Origin: Afipia massiliensis | GTDB lineage: Bacteria; Pseudomonadota; Alphaproteobacteria; Rhizobiales; Xanthobacteraceae | Assembly (NCBI RefSeq): GCF_014203115.1 | Contig: NZ_JACHIJ010000004.1 | Location: 372,001-436,000, forward strand | DNA length: 64,000 nucleotides | Direction of reading: 5' to 3' | Shown: piece by piece, positions 55,978 to 64,000 of the stretch | How positions within the stretch are numbered: position 1 is the stretch's first letter | How the letters are laid out: each line of letters starts with the position of its first letter | The notes under the pieces: model-generated | Told to the model about the DNA's origin: nothing | The model's input: the letters and a program-made list of their open reading frames with translations, nothing else | The model's database searches: none | Made by a program: the position numbers and the translations under genes

Positions 55978-57810
55978 TCAGTTTGCCGCTATCGCCGCCG
56001 CGGGCTTCGTGCCTTGCAGCGGCGTTTTTGCAGCAGCCGCCCACGGCTTGGTCAGAGAAGCCAGCCCGGTCAGCCGTCCCTGAATGTAATCGCAGCCCCA
56101 GCCCTGCAGCAGCACCGCCGATTCCTCGTCCTGCACCCACTCGGCAACCGTCTTGATCCCGAGCCGGTGCGCAAGATCGATCAGCGTCTGCACGAACGCC
56201 CGATCGTCCGACGAGCGCGCGATATTCTGCACGAACGCGCCGTCGATCTTCACGATATCCACGCCGAGCTTCCGCAGATTGCGGAATGAGGTATAGCCGG
56301 CGCCGAAATCGTCGATGGCGATGCGGCTGCCGAAATTCTTCAGCCGCGTGACAAACCCGCGAACGTCATCCAGGTCCTGAATGGCGACGGTCTCGGTGAT
56401 CTCAACGATCAACCGCTCAGCGACGCCGGGATAGGCCCGCATCAGCGATTCAATACTGGCCCACCAGTCGGGATCCATCGTCGTATCGGGTGAGATATTC
56501 AGGCTGAGTTGCGCATGCGGCGCGTCCGCCAGTTCGGCGACAACGAGTTCGAGCACCCGGTGATCGACAAGCCGGATCAGACCGAGTTTCTCGGCGACCG
56601 GAACGATGTCCGGCGACAGCGAATACGCACCGTCCTCCTGACGCATCCGCACCAGACATTCGTGGAACGCGGGCTGCCGCGAGATGGTCGCCACAACCGG
56701 CTCGTAGGCCATCACGATGCGGCGCTCATTCAATGCCGTGACGATTTCGTCGGTGACGCGGATGTTGACCCGGCGTTGCGCCTCGCGCTCGACATTCGGA
56801 CGCCAGACCATCAGCGAGCCGCGACGCCGTACCTTGGCAAGATCCAGCGCTTCCTGGGTCCGGCTCATCGCCTCCTCGACCGTGCTGGCGTGGCGCAGCG
56901 CATTAATCGCACCGATCGAGGCAGTCACCGCCACCGGGCCGGATTGCGTCGGCACGATGTCATCGCGGATGCCCGCAAGAAAGCGCTCGGCGGCAACGTG
57001 CATATCGTCGACCGAACAGTTCTTCAGGATCAGTCCGAATTTATTGCCCGAAAACCGCCCGAGCACGTCGCCGCCGCGCAGCCGCGCACGAATGCGCTTG
57101 GCAACTTCGAGAATGACCTGATCGGCGATCTCGTAGCCGAAAGCGTCGTTGATCTGTGCAAGATGATCGATGCCGACCAGCATGAAGGCAAAGGACGACC
57201 GAAAGCGGCCTGCCTCCTCGATCGCCTCGGCCAGCGCGGCCGTCAGACGCGTGCGGTTGAACTCGCCGGTGAGTGGATCGTCCTGCGACAGCTTCAGCAG
57301 TTGCTCGTCGCGGGCGTGGCGTTCGTTGTTGACACGAACGATGCCATGCGCGCGCGACGGCTTACCGTCCGCACCGGCGAACCATCTGCCGTACTCATCG
57401 ATCCAGAGCATCGGCGACGACGTGCCGGCACGCAGCCCGTATTCGATCTGGTAAGGCACGCCCTCGCCATTGTCGCTCGCCGTCGAATTCAGCACCGCGT
57501 CCGTGCGGATGTTGCGCGCCGGTTCGATCAGCTTCGAGAATTCGCCCGCCTTCGACAAGGCCGGTTGCGGAATGTCGCGAAGCACGGCTGCGGCATTGTC
57601 GCTCCAGTGCAGGGTATCGCTGGCGATGTCCCACGAAAAACTCGCCTGTCCGAGGGCTGCGAGAAGATCAATTCCAGCGGCCGATCCGGCGCGGCGCATG
57701 AGCGAAGCGCCTCCGGGCGCAGTGGCAGACCCGGAAGTAAGCGAGGCTTGAACCGGTTTGATTGTCAAAGATGCCTCGTTCCGGGACAGCTTGAGTGATT
57801 CGATACCCAA
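55978..57810 (-). CDS. GGDEF-EAL protein with degenerate GGDEF and altered EAL motif
   Basis: A 610-residue signalling protein. An N-terminal PAS-like region (LLAALGQASFSWDIASDTLH) is followed by GGDEF (about 175-330) and EAL (about 345-595) domains. The GGDEF active site reads GRFSGNKFGLIL (SGNKF), so diguanylate cyclase activity is unlikely. The EAL domain keeps VEITE, DDFGAGYTSF and VKIDGAFV, but the EAL signature itself reads ECLVR. It may be a c-di-GMP phosphodiesterase or a binding receptor. The start TTG 57810 is uncertain; ATG 57699 with GGAGG upstream is an alternative. Confidence 0.85.
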   Translation of the reverse strand: MGIESLKLSRNEASLTIKPVQASLTSGSATAPGGASLMRRAGSAAGIDLLAALGQASFSWDIASDTLHWSDNAAAVLRDIPQPALSKAGEFSKLIEPARNIRTDAVLNSTASDNGEGVPYQIEYGLRAGTSSPMLWIDEYGRWFAGADGKPSRAHGIVRVNNERHARDEQLLKLSQDDPLTGEFNRTRLTAALAEAIEEAGRFRSSFAFMLVGIDHLAQINDAFGYEIADQVILEVAKRIRARLRGGDVLGRFSGNKFGLILKNCSVDDMHVAAERFLAGIRDDIVPTQSGPVAVTASIGAINALRHASTVEEAMSRTQEALDLAKVRRRGSLMVWRPNVEREAQRRVNIRVTDEIVTALNERRIVMAYEPVVATISRQPAFHECLVRMRQEDGAYSLSPDIVPVAEKLGLIRLVDHRVLELVVAELADAPHAQLSLNISPDTTMDPDWWASIESLMRAYPGVAERLIVEITETVAIQDLDDVRGFVTRLKNFGSRIAIDDFGAGYTSFRNLRKLGVDIVKIDGAFVQNIARSSDDRAFVQTLIDLAHRLGIKTVAEWVQDEESAVLLQGWGCDYIQGRLTGLASLTKPWAAAAKTPLQGTKPAAAIAAN

Positions 57811-57984
57811 GAGTAAATCGTCGAACGCCCGTCAGCCTAGGCCAACTTCCTGAACAATCCGACAAACCGCTTTGTTATCAATGTCCGGAAGCCGGTAACC
57901 GGTTGCCGACGAGATCCGGCACGACCCTTGCGATGTCACATGGAGAAGGCGCATTGCGTCCCAAAATGAGACAGGCTGCCCGCG

Positions 57985-58299
57985 ATGATCATTTCAGGCA
58001 TCACATCGAAGACCGGACCTCGACTGCTTACGGGGCCATCCGCAGCGCGCACTGGCTCGCAGACAGAGCCGGTCGCGAGCCGCGCCCTGGTGCCCGTCGA
58101 ACGCCCTCTCCGGGCTTCAGCGATACGGATGGCTCGCCCGGATGCATCGTTTGTGGCGCACCTGATCGCGATGGCTGAGCAGGCTCCTCAGACGCGCACC
58201 TTGCGCCGTGAGGCGCCTGCCGTTGCGCACGGGGCTTACGGTCGCGCGACGGTGCGTGGCGCGAATGGCTTCGGCAAGGTGTTGTCGCGGACAGCGTGA
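57985..58299 (+). CDS. Conserved hypothetical protein (104 aa)
   Basis: A 104-residue frame with the segments ALVPVERPLRAS, RPDASFVAHLIAMAEQAPQT and RTLRREAPAVAHGAYGRA. The ASFVAHLIA...PQTR...RR pattern recurs in short proteins of this family in my recollection; no function is known. No clear Shine-Dalgarno lies before ATG 57985. It converges on the next gene with only 4 bp between stops. Confidence 0.6.
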   Translation: MIISGITSKTGPRLLTGPSAARTGSQTEPVASRALVPVERPLRASAIRMARPDASFVAHLIAMAEQAPQTRTLRREAPAVAHGAYGRATVRGANGFGKVLSRTA

Positions 58300-58303
58300 G
58301 GGT

Positions 58304-59005
58304 TCAGGGCTTCGGTGGCGTTTTGGCCGGACTCTCCGGCGCATGATCCGACACCAGATCGCTGACACTCCAGTCGGAGATCTTCCGCTCCGCGGCAACC
58401 GTGCCTTCGGCATTGCGGATCACGGCAAGCGTCGGCACCGGCTTCGGTGCGGTTTCAGGCTCAGGCTTAGCCGCAGTTTCAGACTCAGGCTGCGGAGGCA
58501 CCGGCTCAACCGGCTTCACATCCTGATGCGGCCGGTCGAATGACGGCTCGGCCGGCGCGGGATTGGCTGGAACGGGCACTGGTGCCGGCGCAGGTTCGCG
58601 CGGAACGCTGGCAGGCACAGCCGCCGGCACATGGCGATGCCGGTTGCGGAAGCCGATGGAGACGCCCGCAAGAAACTCCACGATCATCAGCACTGTCAGC
58701 AGGAAAAATGTCGAGGTGCCGAACGGCACGAGCAGCAGAAATTCCGCAACCGCAGCGCCCGATACAACCAGCGACAGCAAATGGTCGGTCAGGTAGCGCG
58801 CACCGGGGCGCGCGGCTTTCACGACCTCGAACAGCAGCAGAACAATGCCAAGCGCCAGCAGCGCATCGCCGAAGGTCGGCGCCCACTGCACGCCCGACAT
58901 CAGAGTCACGCTCGCGATCGGCGCGGTGAACACCACGCCCGGCATCAGGAACACGAAGATGTTGTAGATCGCGAACGGAATCAGAAGCAGCGGAAAACCG
59001 ATCAT
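58304..59005 (-). CDS. Membrane protein with Pro/Ala-rich cytosolic tail
   Basis: A 233-residue protein. Four hydrophobic segments span the first 130 residues (LLLIPFAIYNIFVFLMPGVVF; DALLALGIVLLLFEVVKAARP; LVVSGAAVAEFLLLVPFGTS; LLTVLMIVEFLAGVSIGF). The remaining 100 residues are Pro/Ala/Glu-rich and end ESPAKTPPKP. The overall pattern is known from hypothetical proteins of this family only. It is co-directional with rpmF but separated by 143 bp. Confidence 0.7.
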   Translation of the reverse strand: MIGFPLLLIPFAIYNIFVFLMPGVVFTAPIASVTLMSGVQWAPTFGDALLALGIVLLLFEVVKAARPGARYLTDHLLSLVVSGAAVAEFLLLVPFGTSTFFLLTVLMIVEFLAGVSIGFRNRHRHVPAAVPASVPREPAPAPVPVPANPAPAEPSFDRPHQDVKPVEPVPPQPESETAAKPEPETAPKPVPTLAVIRNAEGTVAAERKISDWSVSDLVSDHAPESPAKTPPKP

Positions 59006-59148
59006 CGTCGGCGGGCTCTCTCTGAAAATGTATCGTGTGATGCGCTCGTCATCACATGCGTCTGTGGCGTTCTTGTGAAGGCGCGTTCGCGCGCTTCCGC
59101 CAACATCGCGGCGGTCGCGCTGCTCAGCAGCGCGACGCGATCCGGACC

Positions 59149-59331
59149 TTAGTCCTTCTTGACCTTCAGGACCTGACGGCCCTTGTACATGCCGGTCTTG
59201 AGGTCGAGGTGATGCGGACGGCGCAGTTCGCCCGAGTCCTTGTCCTCGACATAAGTCGGCTTCTTGAGTGCGTCCGCCGAGCGGCGCATGCCGCGACGTG
59301 ACGGCGAGGTTTTCCTGCGTGGAACGGCCAT
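59149..59331 (-). CDS. rpmF: 50S ribosomal protein L32
   Basis: A 60-residue protein: [21 protein letters not shown] followed by [19 protein letters not shown], the L32 signature of alphaproteobacteria (no zinc Cys residues are visible). ATG 59331 is chosen over 59361 because AVPRRKTS is the mature start of L32. A CTATAAG box near 59403-59409 on the minus strand could be its -10. Confidence 0.96.
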   Translation of the reverse strand: MAVPRRKTSPSRRGMRRSADALKKPTYVEDKDSGELRRPHHLDLKTGMYKGRQVLKVKKD

Positions 59332-59471
59332 GGGATCGTCGTCCTCTAAATCAAGGCTCACCCGCCGGGCGGGGGCTCTCCAGAATTCGGATTGAGGCCG
59401 CGCTTATAGATGAAGGTTGCCGCGAAAGCTAGACCACAGCGGCCGAGAAAATGGGTCAAAAAGGCCCAAAA

Positions 59472-60146
59472 TCAGCGATTTCGCTCCCAGCAATCGGAGA
59501 TTTCCGCCGACTGGGCCCGGACCACGTAAGTCCCCGCCATTCGGCGCACGCCCGGCCCCGGATTCCGGGCGCTTCTGGTCACCGGGTTGGGCAGAATCGA
59601 GGTCAAAAGAGCCGCCTCACGAGCCGAAAGCGCCGATGCTGGGCGGCCGAAGGCATAATTCGCACCGGCCTCCGCGCCGAATTGACCGTTGGGGCCGAGT
59701 TCCGCCACGTTCAGATAAAGCTCCAGAATGCGCTTTTTCGACAGCACAAGGTCGATCCACATCGCCAGCGGGAACTCAAGCCCTTTGCGGATCACGCTCC
59801 GGCCCGGCCAGAGGAAAAGGTTCTTGGCCACCTGCTGCGTAATCGTCGATCCGCCTCGTGCAACCTCACCGTCCTGCGCGTCCTCAATGATGTTCCGGAC
59901 CGAATTCCAGTCGATGCCGTGATGGAAACAGAATCTGGCGTCCTCGGCAGCAACCACGGAACGCGGCAGGGCCTCGGACATCTGGTCAAGATCGACCCAT
60001 TTGCGGGTGACGGTTTCGCCCGTGAGATATCGCCCTATCATCAAAGTCGAGATGGGGTGTCCGGTGCTGTAAAGCGGCGTCAGCGCATAGGGCAGCAGCA
60101 CCAGCCCCAGCACGACCAGCACAACGATGCGGATCAACCGCCGCAT
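59472..60146 (-). CDS. mtgA: Monofunctional biosynthetic peptidoglycan transglycosylase
   Basis: A 224-residue GT51 enzyme: one N-terminal membrane helix ([17 protein letters not shown]), then catalytic Glu in [14 protein letters not shown] and [34 protein letters not shown]. It polymerises lipid II glycan strands at the inner membrane. It follows the DUF1330 gene by 5 bp. Confidence 0.95.
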   Translation of the reverse strand: MRRLIRIVVLVVLGLVLLPYALTPLYSTGHPISTLMIGRYLTGETVTRKWVDLDQMSEALPRSVVAAEDARFCFHHGIDWNSVRNIIEDAQDGEVARGGSTITQQVAKNLFLWPGRSVIRKGLEFPLAMWIDLVLSKKRILELYLNVAELGPNGQFGAEAGANYAFGRPASALSAREAALLTSILPNPVTRSARNPGPGVRRMAGTYVVRAQSAEISDCWERNR

Positions 60147-60151
60147 TCAGG

Positions 60152-60439
60152 CTACAGCCCTTCGACGCTGACGAGCCGCGCTGAACTGCATTCGTCCCGA
60201 ATATGCTTGAGGCCCTGATAGACCGGACCGTCATAGAAGCTCTCGAACGCTGCCACGGACGGAAATTCGAGAATAACGATACGGCGCGGATTCCAGTCCC
60301 CTTCGTGAACCTTGTGCGCCCCACCGCGGGCCAGATACCGCCCTCCCGCCGCCTCGAGTGCCGGTTTCACCCGGCTCATGAAACTCTGGTACCGCTCGCC
60401 GTCTCGAATCTCGACGTCGAAAATGACGTAGGCTGGCAT
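60152..60439 (-). CDS. DUF1330 domain-containing protein
   Basis: A 95-residue dimeric alpha-beta barrel protein: PAYVIFDVEIRDGERYQSF, GGRYLARGGAHKVHEGDW, and RRIVILEFPSVAAFESFYDG. DUF1330 proteins are of unknown function. ATG 60439 is preferred; ATG 60445 would add two residues. mtgA follows 5 bp downstream and is probably co-transcribed. Confidence 0.9.
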   Translation of the reverse strand: MPAYVIFDVEIRDGERYQSFMSRVKPALEAAGGRYLARGGAHKVHEGDWNPRRIVILEFPSVAAFESFYDGPVYQGLKHIRDECSSARLVSVEGL

Positions 60440-60605
60440 GAACACTCCTGTCGGAAGGTCAGCGGGAATTCAGACCCGCCTAGCTACCAGAAACCGGGCT
60501 GCCTTGCTCTAGCCAAATCCCGGCAGGGATTAGGCTTTGCGGAATTGACGCGGGCGATGCCATGACCGATTGTCCGCCGAAATTTGCGTTCCTTTGGAGT
60601 TTTTG

Positions 60606-61532
60606 ATGACCACCGGCACTTCACCACAGGATTTCATGAAGCGGCTCGACGCCACGGCGGCAGACACCGAGGCGCTGCTGACGCGCCTTTTGTCTGACGA
60701 GCCGCAGGCCGGCGAGATCGAGCGCCCGCACCGGCTGATGGAGGCGATGCGCTATTCAAGCCTCAACGGCGGCAAGCGGCTGCGCCCTTTTCTGGTGGTG
60801 GAAAGCGCTGCCGTGTTCGGCGTATCGCGCGACGCGGCGCTGATGGCCGGCGCTGCGCTCGAATGCATTCACTGCTACTCGCTGATCCACGACGACCTGC
60901 CGTCGATGGACAACAGCGACCTGCGGCGCGGACGACCGACCTCCCACAAGAAGTTCGATGACGCCACCGCGATCCTCGCGGGCGACGGGCTTCTCACCAT
61001 CGCCTTCGACATCATCACCCGCGACGAGGTTCACAAGGACCCGACGGTGCGCCTGCTGCTGACCCGCGCGCTGGCCCGCGCTTCCGGCGTCGGCGGCATG
61101 GTGGGCGGACAGATCATGGATCTCGCCGGCGAAGGCCGTTTCGGCGATCCCGAGCCGCCGGATGTCGCCAAGCTGCAGCAGATGAAAACCGGCGCACTGC
61201 TCAAGTACGGCTGCATCGCCGGCGCGCTGCTCGGCCAGGCGCCGAAGGATCAGTACGACGCGCTCGACACCTACGGTCACGCGCTCGGCGAAGCGTTCCA
61301 GATCGCCGACGATCTATTGGACGTCGAAGGCGATGCGGCTGCTCTCGGCAAGCCTGCCGGGCAGGATGCGGCTGCGGGCAAAACCACGTTCGTCACGCTC
61401 CTGGGAATTGACGGCGCCAAGGCGCGCGTGCGCGATCTTCTGAAGCAGGCCGATGCCGCGCTCGCGCCATTCGGTGCGAAGGGCGATGTTCTGCGCGCGA
61501 CCTCGCGTTTCGTCGCCGAGCGGCAAAACTAG
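60606..61532 (+). CDS. ispA: Farnesyl diphosphate synthase (polyprenyl synthetase)
   Basis: A 308-residue prenyl transferase: first Asp-rich motif DDLPSMDNSDLRRGRPT, second DDLLDVEGD, and the GGKRLRP substrate site. It makes farnesyl diphosphate for quinones, undecaprenyl phosphate and hopanoids. TGGAG precedes ATG 60606; the frame opens from 60570 without a family match. DUF1345 follows 8 bp downstream. Confidence 0.96.
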   Translation: MTTGTSPQDFMKRLDATAADTEALLTRLLSDEPQAGEIERPHRLMEAMRYSSLNGGKRLRPFLVVESAAVFGVSRDAALMAGAALECIHCYSLIHDDLPSMDNSDLRRGRPTSHKKFDDATAILAGDGLLTIAFDIITRDEVHKDPTVRLLLTRALARASGVGGMVGGQIMDLAGEGRFGDPEPPDVAKLQQMKTGALLKYGCIAGALLGQAPKDQYDALDTYGHALGEAFQIADDLLDVEGDAAALGKPAGQDAAAGKTTFVTLLGIDGAKARVRDLLKQADAALAPFGAKGDVLRATSRFVAERQN

Positions 61533-61540
61533 AGGTCATC

Positions 61541-62227
61541 ATGCCGGGCAAGAAGAACGGAGATCCGTATCTTCTTCGCCTCAAAGGCATGCCGAGGCCT
61601 CTTCGCATTGTGCTTGCCCGACCGCGGACCTTTATTGCATTCGCGATCGGGCTGGCCTCGCTGCTGTTTCTGCCGCCTACATGGCGTCTCGCGACCCGCC
61701 TTCTGGTGGCGTGGGATATTTTCGTCGCGCTCTACATGGTGCTCGCATACGTCACCGTGTTCTCATACGGGACAGCGGACATTCGCCGTCAGGCGGCGCG
61801 GCAGGACGACGGGCGCTTCTTCATTCTTGTCATGACCGGCCTCGGCGCGTTTGCGAGCATCGCGGCCATTGTCGTGGAACTCGGCATCAAACCGCAGCAA
61901 GCGCCGCAGCTTGCGCTTGCTGTCGTGACCATCGTGCTGTCATGGGCGGCAATTCATACGACATTCGCGCTGCACTACGCACACGACTACTATCGCGGCA
62001 CCAAGGCAGGCGGTCTCGCCTTTCCTGGCGCAAGCGAGGCCGGTGATCCGGATTATTGGGACTTCGTCTACTTCTCGTTCGTGATCGGTATGACCGCGCA
62101 GGTGTCGGACGTAGGCATCACCGACAAGATCATTCGCCGGACCGCCACCGCTCACGGCGTGATCTCTTTCATCTTCAATACCGCGCTGGTGGCCCTGATG
62201 GTCAATATCGCGGCCAGCGCGATATAA
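61541..62227 (+). CDS. DUF1345 domain-containing membrane protein
   Basis: A 228-residue protein with about five hydrophobic segments: FIAFAIGLASLLFLPPTWR, LVAWDIFVALYMVLAYVT, FILVMTGLGAFASIAAIVVE and TIVLSWAAIHTTFALHYAHD. The C-terminal part has DFVYFSFVIGMTAQVSDVG, the family signature. The role is unknown. GAGG precedes ATG 61541, and it lies between ispA and the antiporter gene with spacing of 7-8 bp. Confidence 0.9.
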   Translation: MPGKKNGDPYLLRLKGMPRPLRIVLARPRTFIAFAIGLASLLFLPPTWRLATRLLVAWDIFVALYMVLAYVTVFSYGTADIRRQAARQDDGRFFILVMTGLGAFASIAAIVVELGIKPQQAPQLALAVVTIVLSWAAIHTTFALHYAHDYYRGTKAGGLAFPGASEAGDPDYWDFVYFSFVIGMTAQVSDVGITDKIIRRTATAHGVISFIFNTALVALMVNIAASAI

Positions 62228-62234
62228 TCCCACG

Positions 62235-63842
62235 ATGGTAGCGACGTTCCTGACCTTTCTTCTTGTCCTCACAGCACTCGGAGCTTCCGCGACAGTCGCG
62301 AAACGGCTCGCAGTCGCACCGGCCATCGTGTTCCTGATCGTCGGAATCATTCTGGCGTTTCTGCCGGGGTTTCCGCGCATCGAGATGAAACCGGAAGGCA
62401 TTCTGCTATTGGTGCTGCCGCCGCTGATCTATTCTGCCGGCGTCTCGATGAGCTGGCGCGAATTCAAAGCCAATCTTCGTCCTATCAGTCTGCTGGCGAT
62501 CGGCTGCGTGATTTTCACGACCGTCATGGTCGCGGCGACGGCGCACTATGCACTCGGGTTACCCTGGAGCGTCGGGTTCGTGCTCGGCGCGATCGTATCG
62601 CCGCCGGATGTCGTAGCCCCCCTCGCCATCGCCAAGCGATTGAAGCTGCCCCACCGCATTCTCGTTATTCTTGAAGGCGAAGGACTGGCGAACGACGCGA
62701 CAGCGCTGATCCTGTATCGTTTTGCGGTGCTTGCCGTTTCGACCGGGACATTCTCGCTGGCTCCCGCAACCGGAACCTTCATCACCATTATCGTGTGCGA
62801 GATTGCTTTCGGCATCGTCGTGGGCTGGCTCAGCCTGCGATTGCGGCAATGGGCACACGATCCGCGCGTCGAGATTTCGTTGTCGCTGCTGACGCCCTAC
62901 CTCGCGTTCTGGGTTCCGGAGCATTTTCACGGATCAGGCGTGATCGCCACCGTCGTGACCGGCCTCTATGTGAGTTGGAACGGCCCGCTGCTGATTTCAT
63001 CGAAAACCCGGCTGCAGGGCATCTTCTTCTGGGACTTCGTGATCTGGCTCATCGAAGGCGTGTTGTTCCTGATGATCGGATTTCAGCTGCGGCTCCTGAT
63101 GGAAAAGTCGAAGGCGCTTCCGGTTGCTGAAATTCTCGCGGCCATCGCAATCGTCTCCGCAATTGTCATCGTGGCGCGTTTCCTGTGGGTTTTTCCCGGC
63201 ACTTACCTGCCGCGCCTCATCAGCAAAAGAATCGCAGCGCGCGACGCAAAGCCGCCATGGCGGCACATCGTCGTTATCGGCTTCACCGGAATTCGCGGTG
63301 TGGTGTCGCTCGCCGTCGCGCTGGCGCTGCCGCTGACATTGCCGAACGGGCAGGATTTCCCTCACCGCGACCTCATCCTGCTGGTGACCTTCGGTGTGAT
63401 CATCGTCACGCTGGTCGGCATCGGATTGACGCTTCCGATGCTGGTCAAGCTGCTCGGCCTGTCCGATCACGGGCGTCTTGAGGCGATCCGCGAACGGGAA
63501 GCCGAGATTTCAGCGCGGCGGGAAATCCTCGAGGCGGCACGCGGTTCGCTCGACCGGATCATCAAGGAGCGCAACCTGCCCGAAGGGCTCGCCCGATTCC
63601 TCGAGGCGCGTCACGAAACGCGCATGCGCGCGCTGCCCGAACCTCCGAGGGAAGAAGGCCAGTTCACGCCCGCAACACAGGGCGCCTCGCTGGTACGCGA
63701 AATCATAACGATCGAGCGGACGTGTCTACACAAGCTGTTGCGCGACGGGAAGATCACCGACGAAACACGCCGGCGCATCGAGCGCGATTTCGATCTTGAA
63801 GAAGCTGTGGTCGATAACCGGGAGAAGAACGGCCCGCTGTGA
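62235..63842 (+). CDS. Na+/H+ antiporter (CPA1-type)
   Basis: A 535-residue membrane protein with about 12 hydrophobic segments up to residue 410 and a cytosolic tail. Ion-site motifs: SPPDVVAPLAIAKRL and GEGLANDATALILYRFAV (N-D pair), with EG(I)LF region IEGVLFLMIGFQLR. The tail (ERNLPEGLARFLEARH and following) is helical, similar to tails of NhaP-type antiporters. It exports Na+ or K+ in exchange for H+. No regulatory sequence is visible in the 7-bp spacer after DUF1345. Confidence 0.9.
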   Translation: MVATFLTFLLVLTALGASATVAKRLAVAPAIVFLIVGIILAFLPGFPRIEMKPEGILLLVLPPLIYSAGVSMSWREFKANLRPISLLAIGCVIFTTVMVAATAHYALGLPWSVGFVLGAIVSPPDVVAPLAIAKRLKLPHRILVILEGEGLANDATALILYRFAVLAVSTGTFSLAPATGTFITIIVCEIAFGIVVGWLSLRLRQWAHDPRVEISLSLLTPYLAFWVPEHFHGSGVIATVVTGLYVSWNGPLLISSKTRLQGIFFWDFVIWLIEGVLFLMIGFQLRLLMEKSKALPVAEILAAIAIVSAIVIVARFLWVFPGTYLPRLISKRIAARDAKPPWRHIVVIGFTGIRGVVSLAVALALPLTLPNGQDFPHRDLILLVTFGVIIVTLVGIGLTLPMLVKLLGLSDHGRLEAIREREAEISARREILEAARGSLDRIIKERNLPEGLARFLEARHETRMRALPEPPREEGQFTPATQGASLVREIITIERTCLHKLLRDGKITDETRRRIERDFDLEEAVVDNREKNGPL

Positions 63843-63880
63843 TTGCGGGCTGCCTTGCTCCGTATGGCGGTCGCTAAAGG

Positions 63881-64000
63881 CTATTCCGCTGCCGTCACAG
63901 CCGGAGCTTTGGCGCCGGCACCGCCATAACGCTGCTCGATGTAATCGATCACCAGCGCCTTGAAGTCGGTCGCGATGGACGGACCGCGCAACGTGCGGAA
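63881..64000 (-). CDS. C-terminal end of a probable IspG (HMBPP synthase)
   Basis: The 39 residues visible ([20 protein letters not shown], then [19 protein letters not shown]) end in TAG at 63881. The T-L-R-G...I-x-x-x-F-x-x-x-V-x-x-Y-I-x-x-R-Y-G pattern matches the C-terminus of alphaproteobacterial IspG, which makes HMBPP in the MEP pathway. Identification is tentative, because the catalytic region is outside. Confidence 0.5.
   Translation of the reverse strand, partial: FRTLRGPSIATDFKALVIDYIEQRYGGAGAKAPAVTAAE

Overview
The window reads as chromosomal core DNA of an alphaproteobacterium, most probably Nitrobacteraceae/Bradyrhizobiaceae (Rhodopseudomonas, Bradyrhizobium, Afipia and relatives). 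This rests on the GC-rich, GC3-biased coding sequence, the frequent GTG/TTG starts and the family set: an extended CarD, FdxA, a SUV3-like helicase followed by an S4 protein, aerobic CobS/CobT, a DUF4167 protein, PhaR with phbA/phbB, and dispersed palindromic repeats of the kind common in this family. I see no prophage, transposase, CRISPR array, tRNA or rRNA.

Layout. 1-3.6 kb (minus strand): an acyl-CoA module made of an NDP-forming acyl-CoA synthetase (cut by the window edge), a VOC protein, a crotonase-fold enzyme and a periplasmic branched-chain-type binding protein. 3.8-8.4 kb (plus): a DenD-like epimerase/dehydrogenase, an FMO, a nuclease-fold protein and an M48 lipoprotein protease, ending at a bidirectional terminator. 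8.5-15 kb (minus): CarD, FdxA, S4 protein, SUV3-like helicase, DUF3108 protein. 15.3-19.9 kb: rpmB on plus, then a Tat-exported phytase-like protein and cobT/cobS on minus. 20-25.7 kb: DedA, DUF1801, DnaJ-domain, BolA, CNNM/CorC-type protein and the aroK-aroB pair. 25.8-30 kb (plus): a 48-aa membrane protein, xerD, accA and an L,D-transpeptidase. 30.2-36.4 kb: secA on minus, then a PpiC isomerase, argJ and mutT on plus. 36.8-42.7 kb: NDUFAF5-like methyltransferase, comF, grxC, nitrilase-family hydrolase, DUF1178, EamA transporter, ubiG and a PH-domain protein. 42.8-49.9 kb (plus): lysC-ptsP-prfA-prmC and the DUF4167 protein. 50-52.9 kb: a methyltransferase, gloB, a cupin and a DMT transporter. 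53-57.8 kb: the PHB genes phbB and phbA, divergent phaR, and a degenerate GGDEF-EAL protein. 58-64 kb: a small hypothetical gene, a membrane protein, rpmF, mtgA, DUF1330, ispA, DUF1345, a Na+/H+ antiporter and the tail of a probable ispG.

The genes are mostly housekeeping: translation (rpmB, rpmF, prfA, prmC), export (secA, ppiC), aromatic, lysine and arginine biosynthesis, isoprenoids, cell wall, cobalamin, and carbon storage. Close packing (4-bp ATGA/GTGA overlaps, shared stop codons) points to several translationally coupled pairs.

I did not find a convincing undescribed multi-gene system. The most interesting signals are non-coding or structural. Two large bulged hairpins fill the cobT-Tat gene spacer and supply the cobT stop codon. 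A palindromic repeat supplies the Shine-Dalgarno of mutT. lysC has a strong internal start for a separate ACT-domain subunit. A transcription terminator sits between phbA and phbB. Several enzymes have altered active-site motifs.
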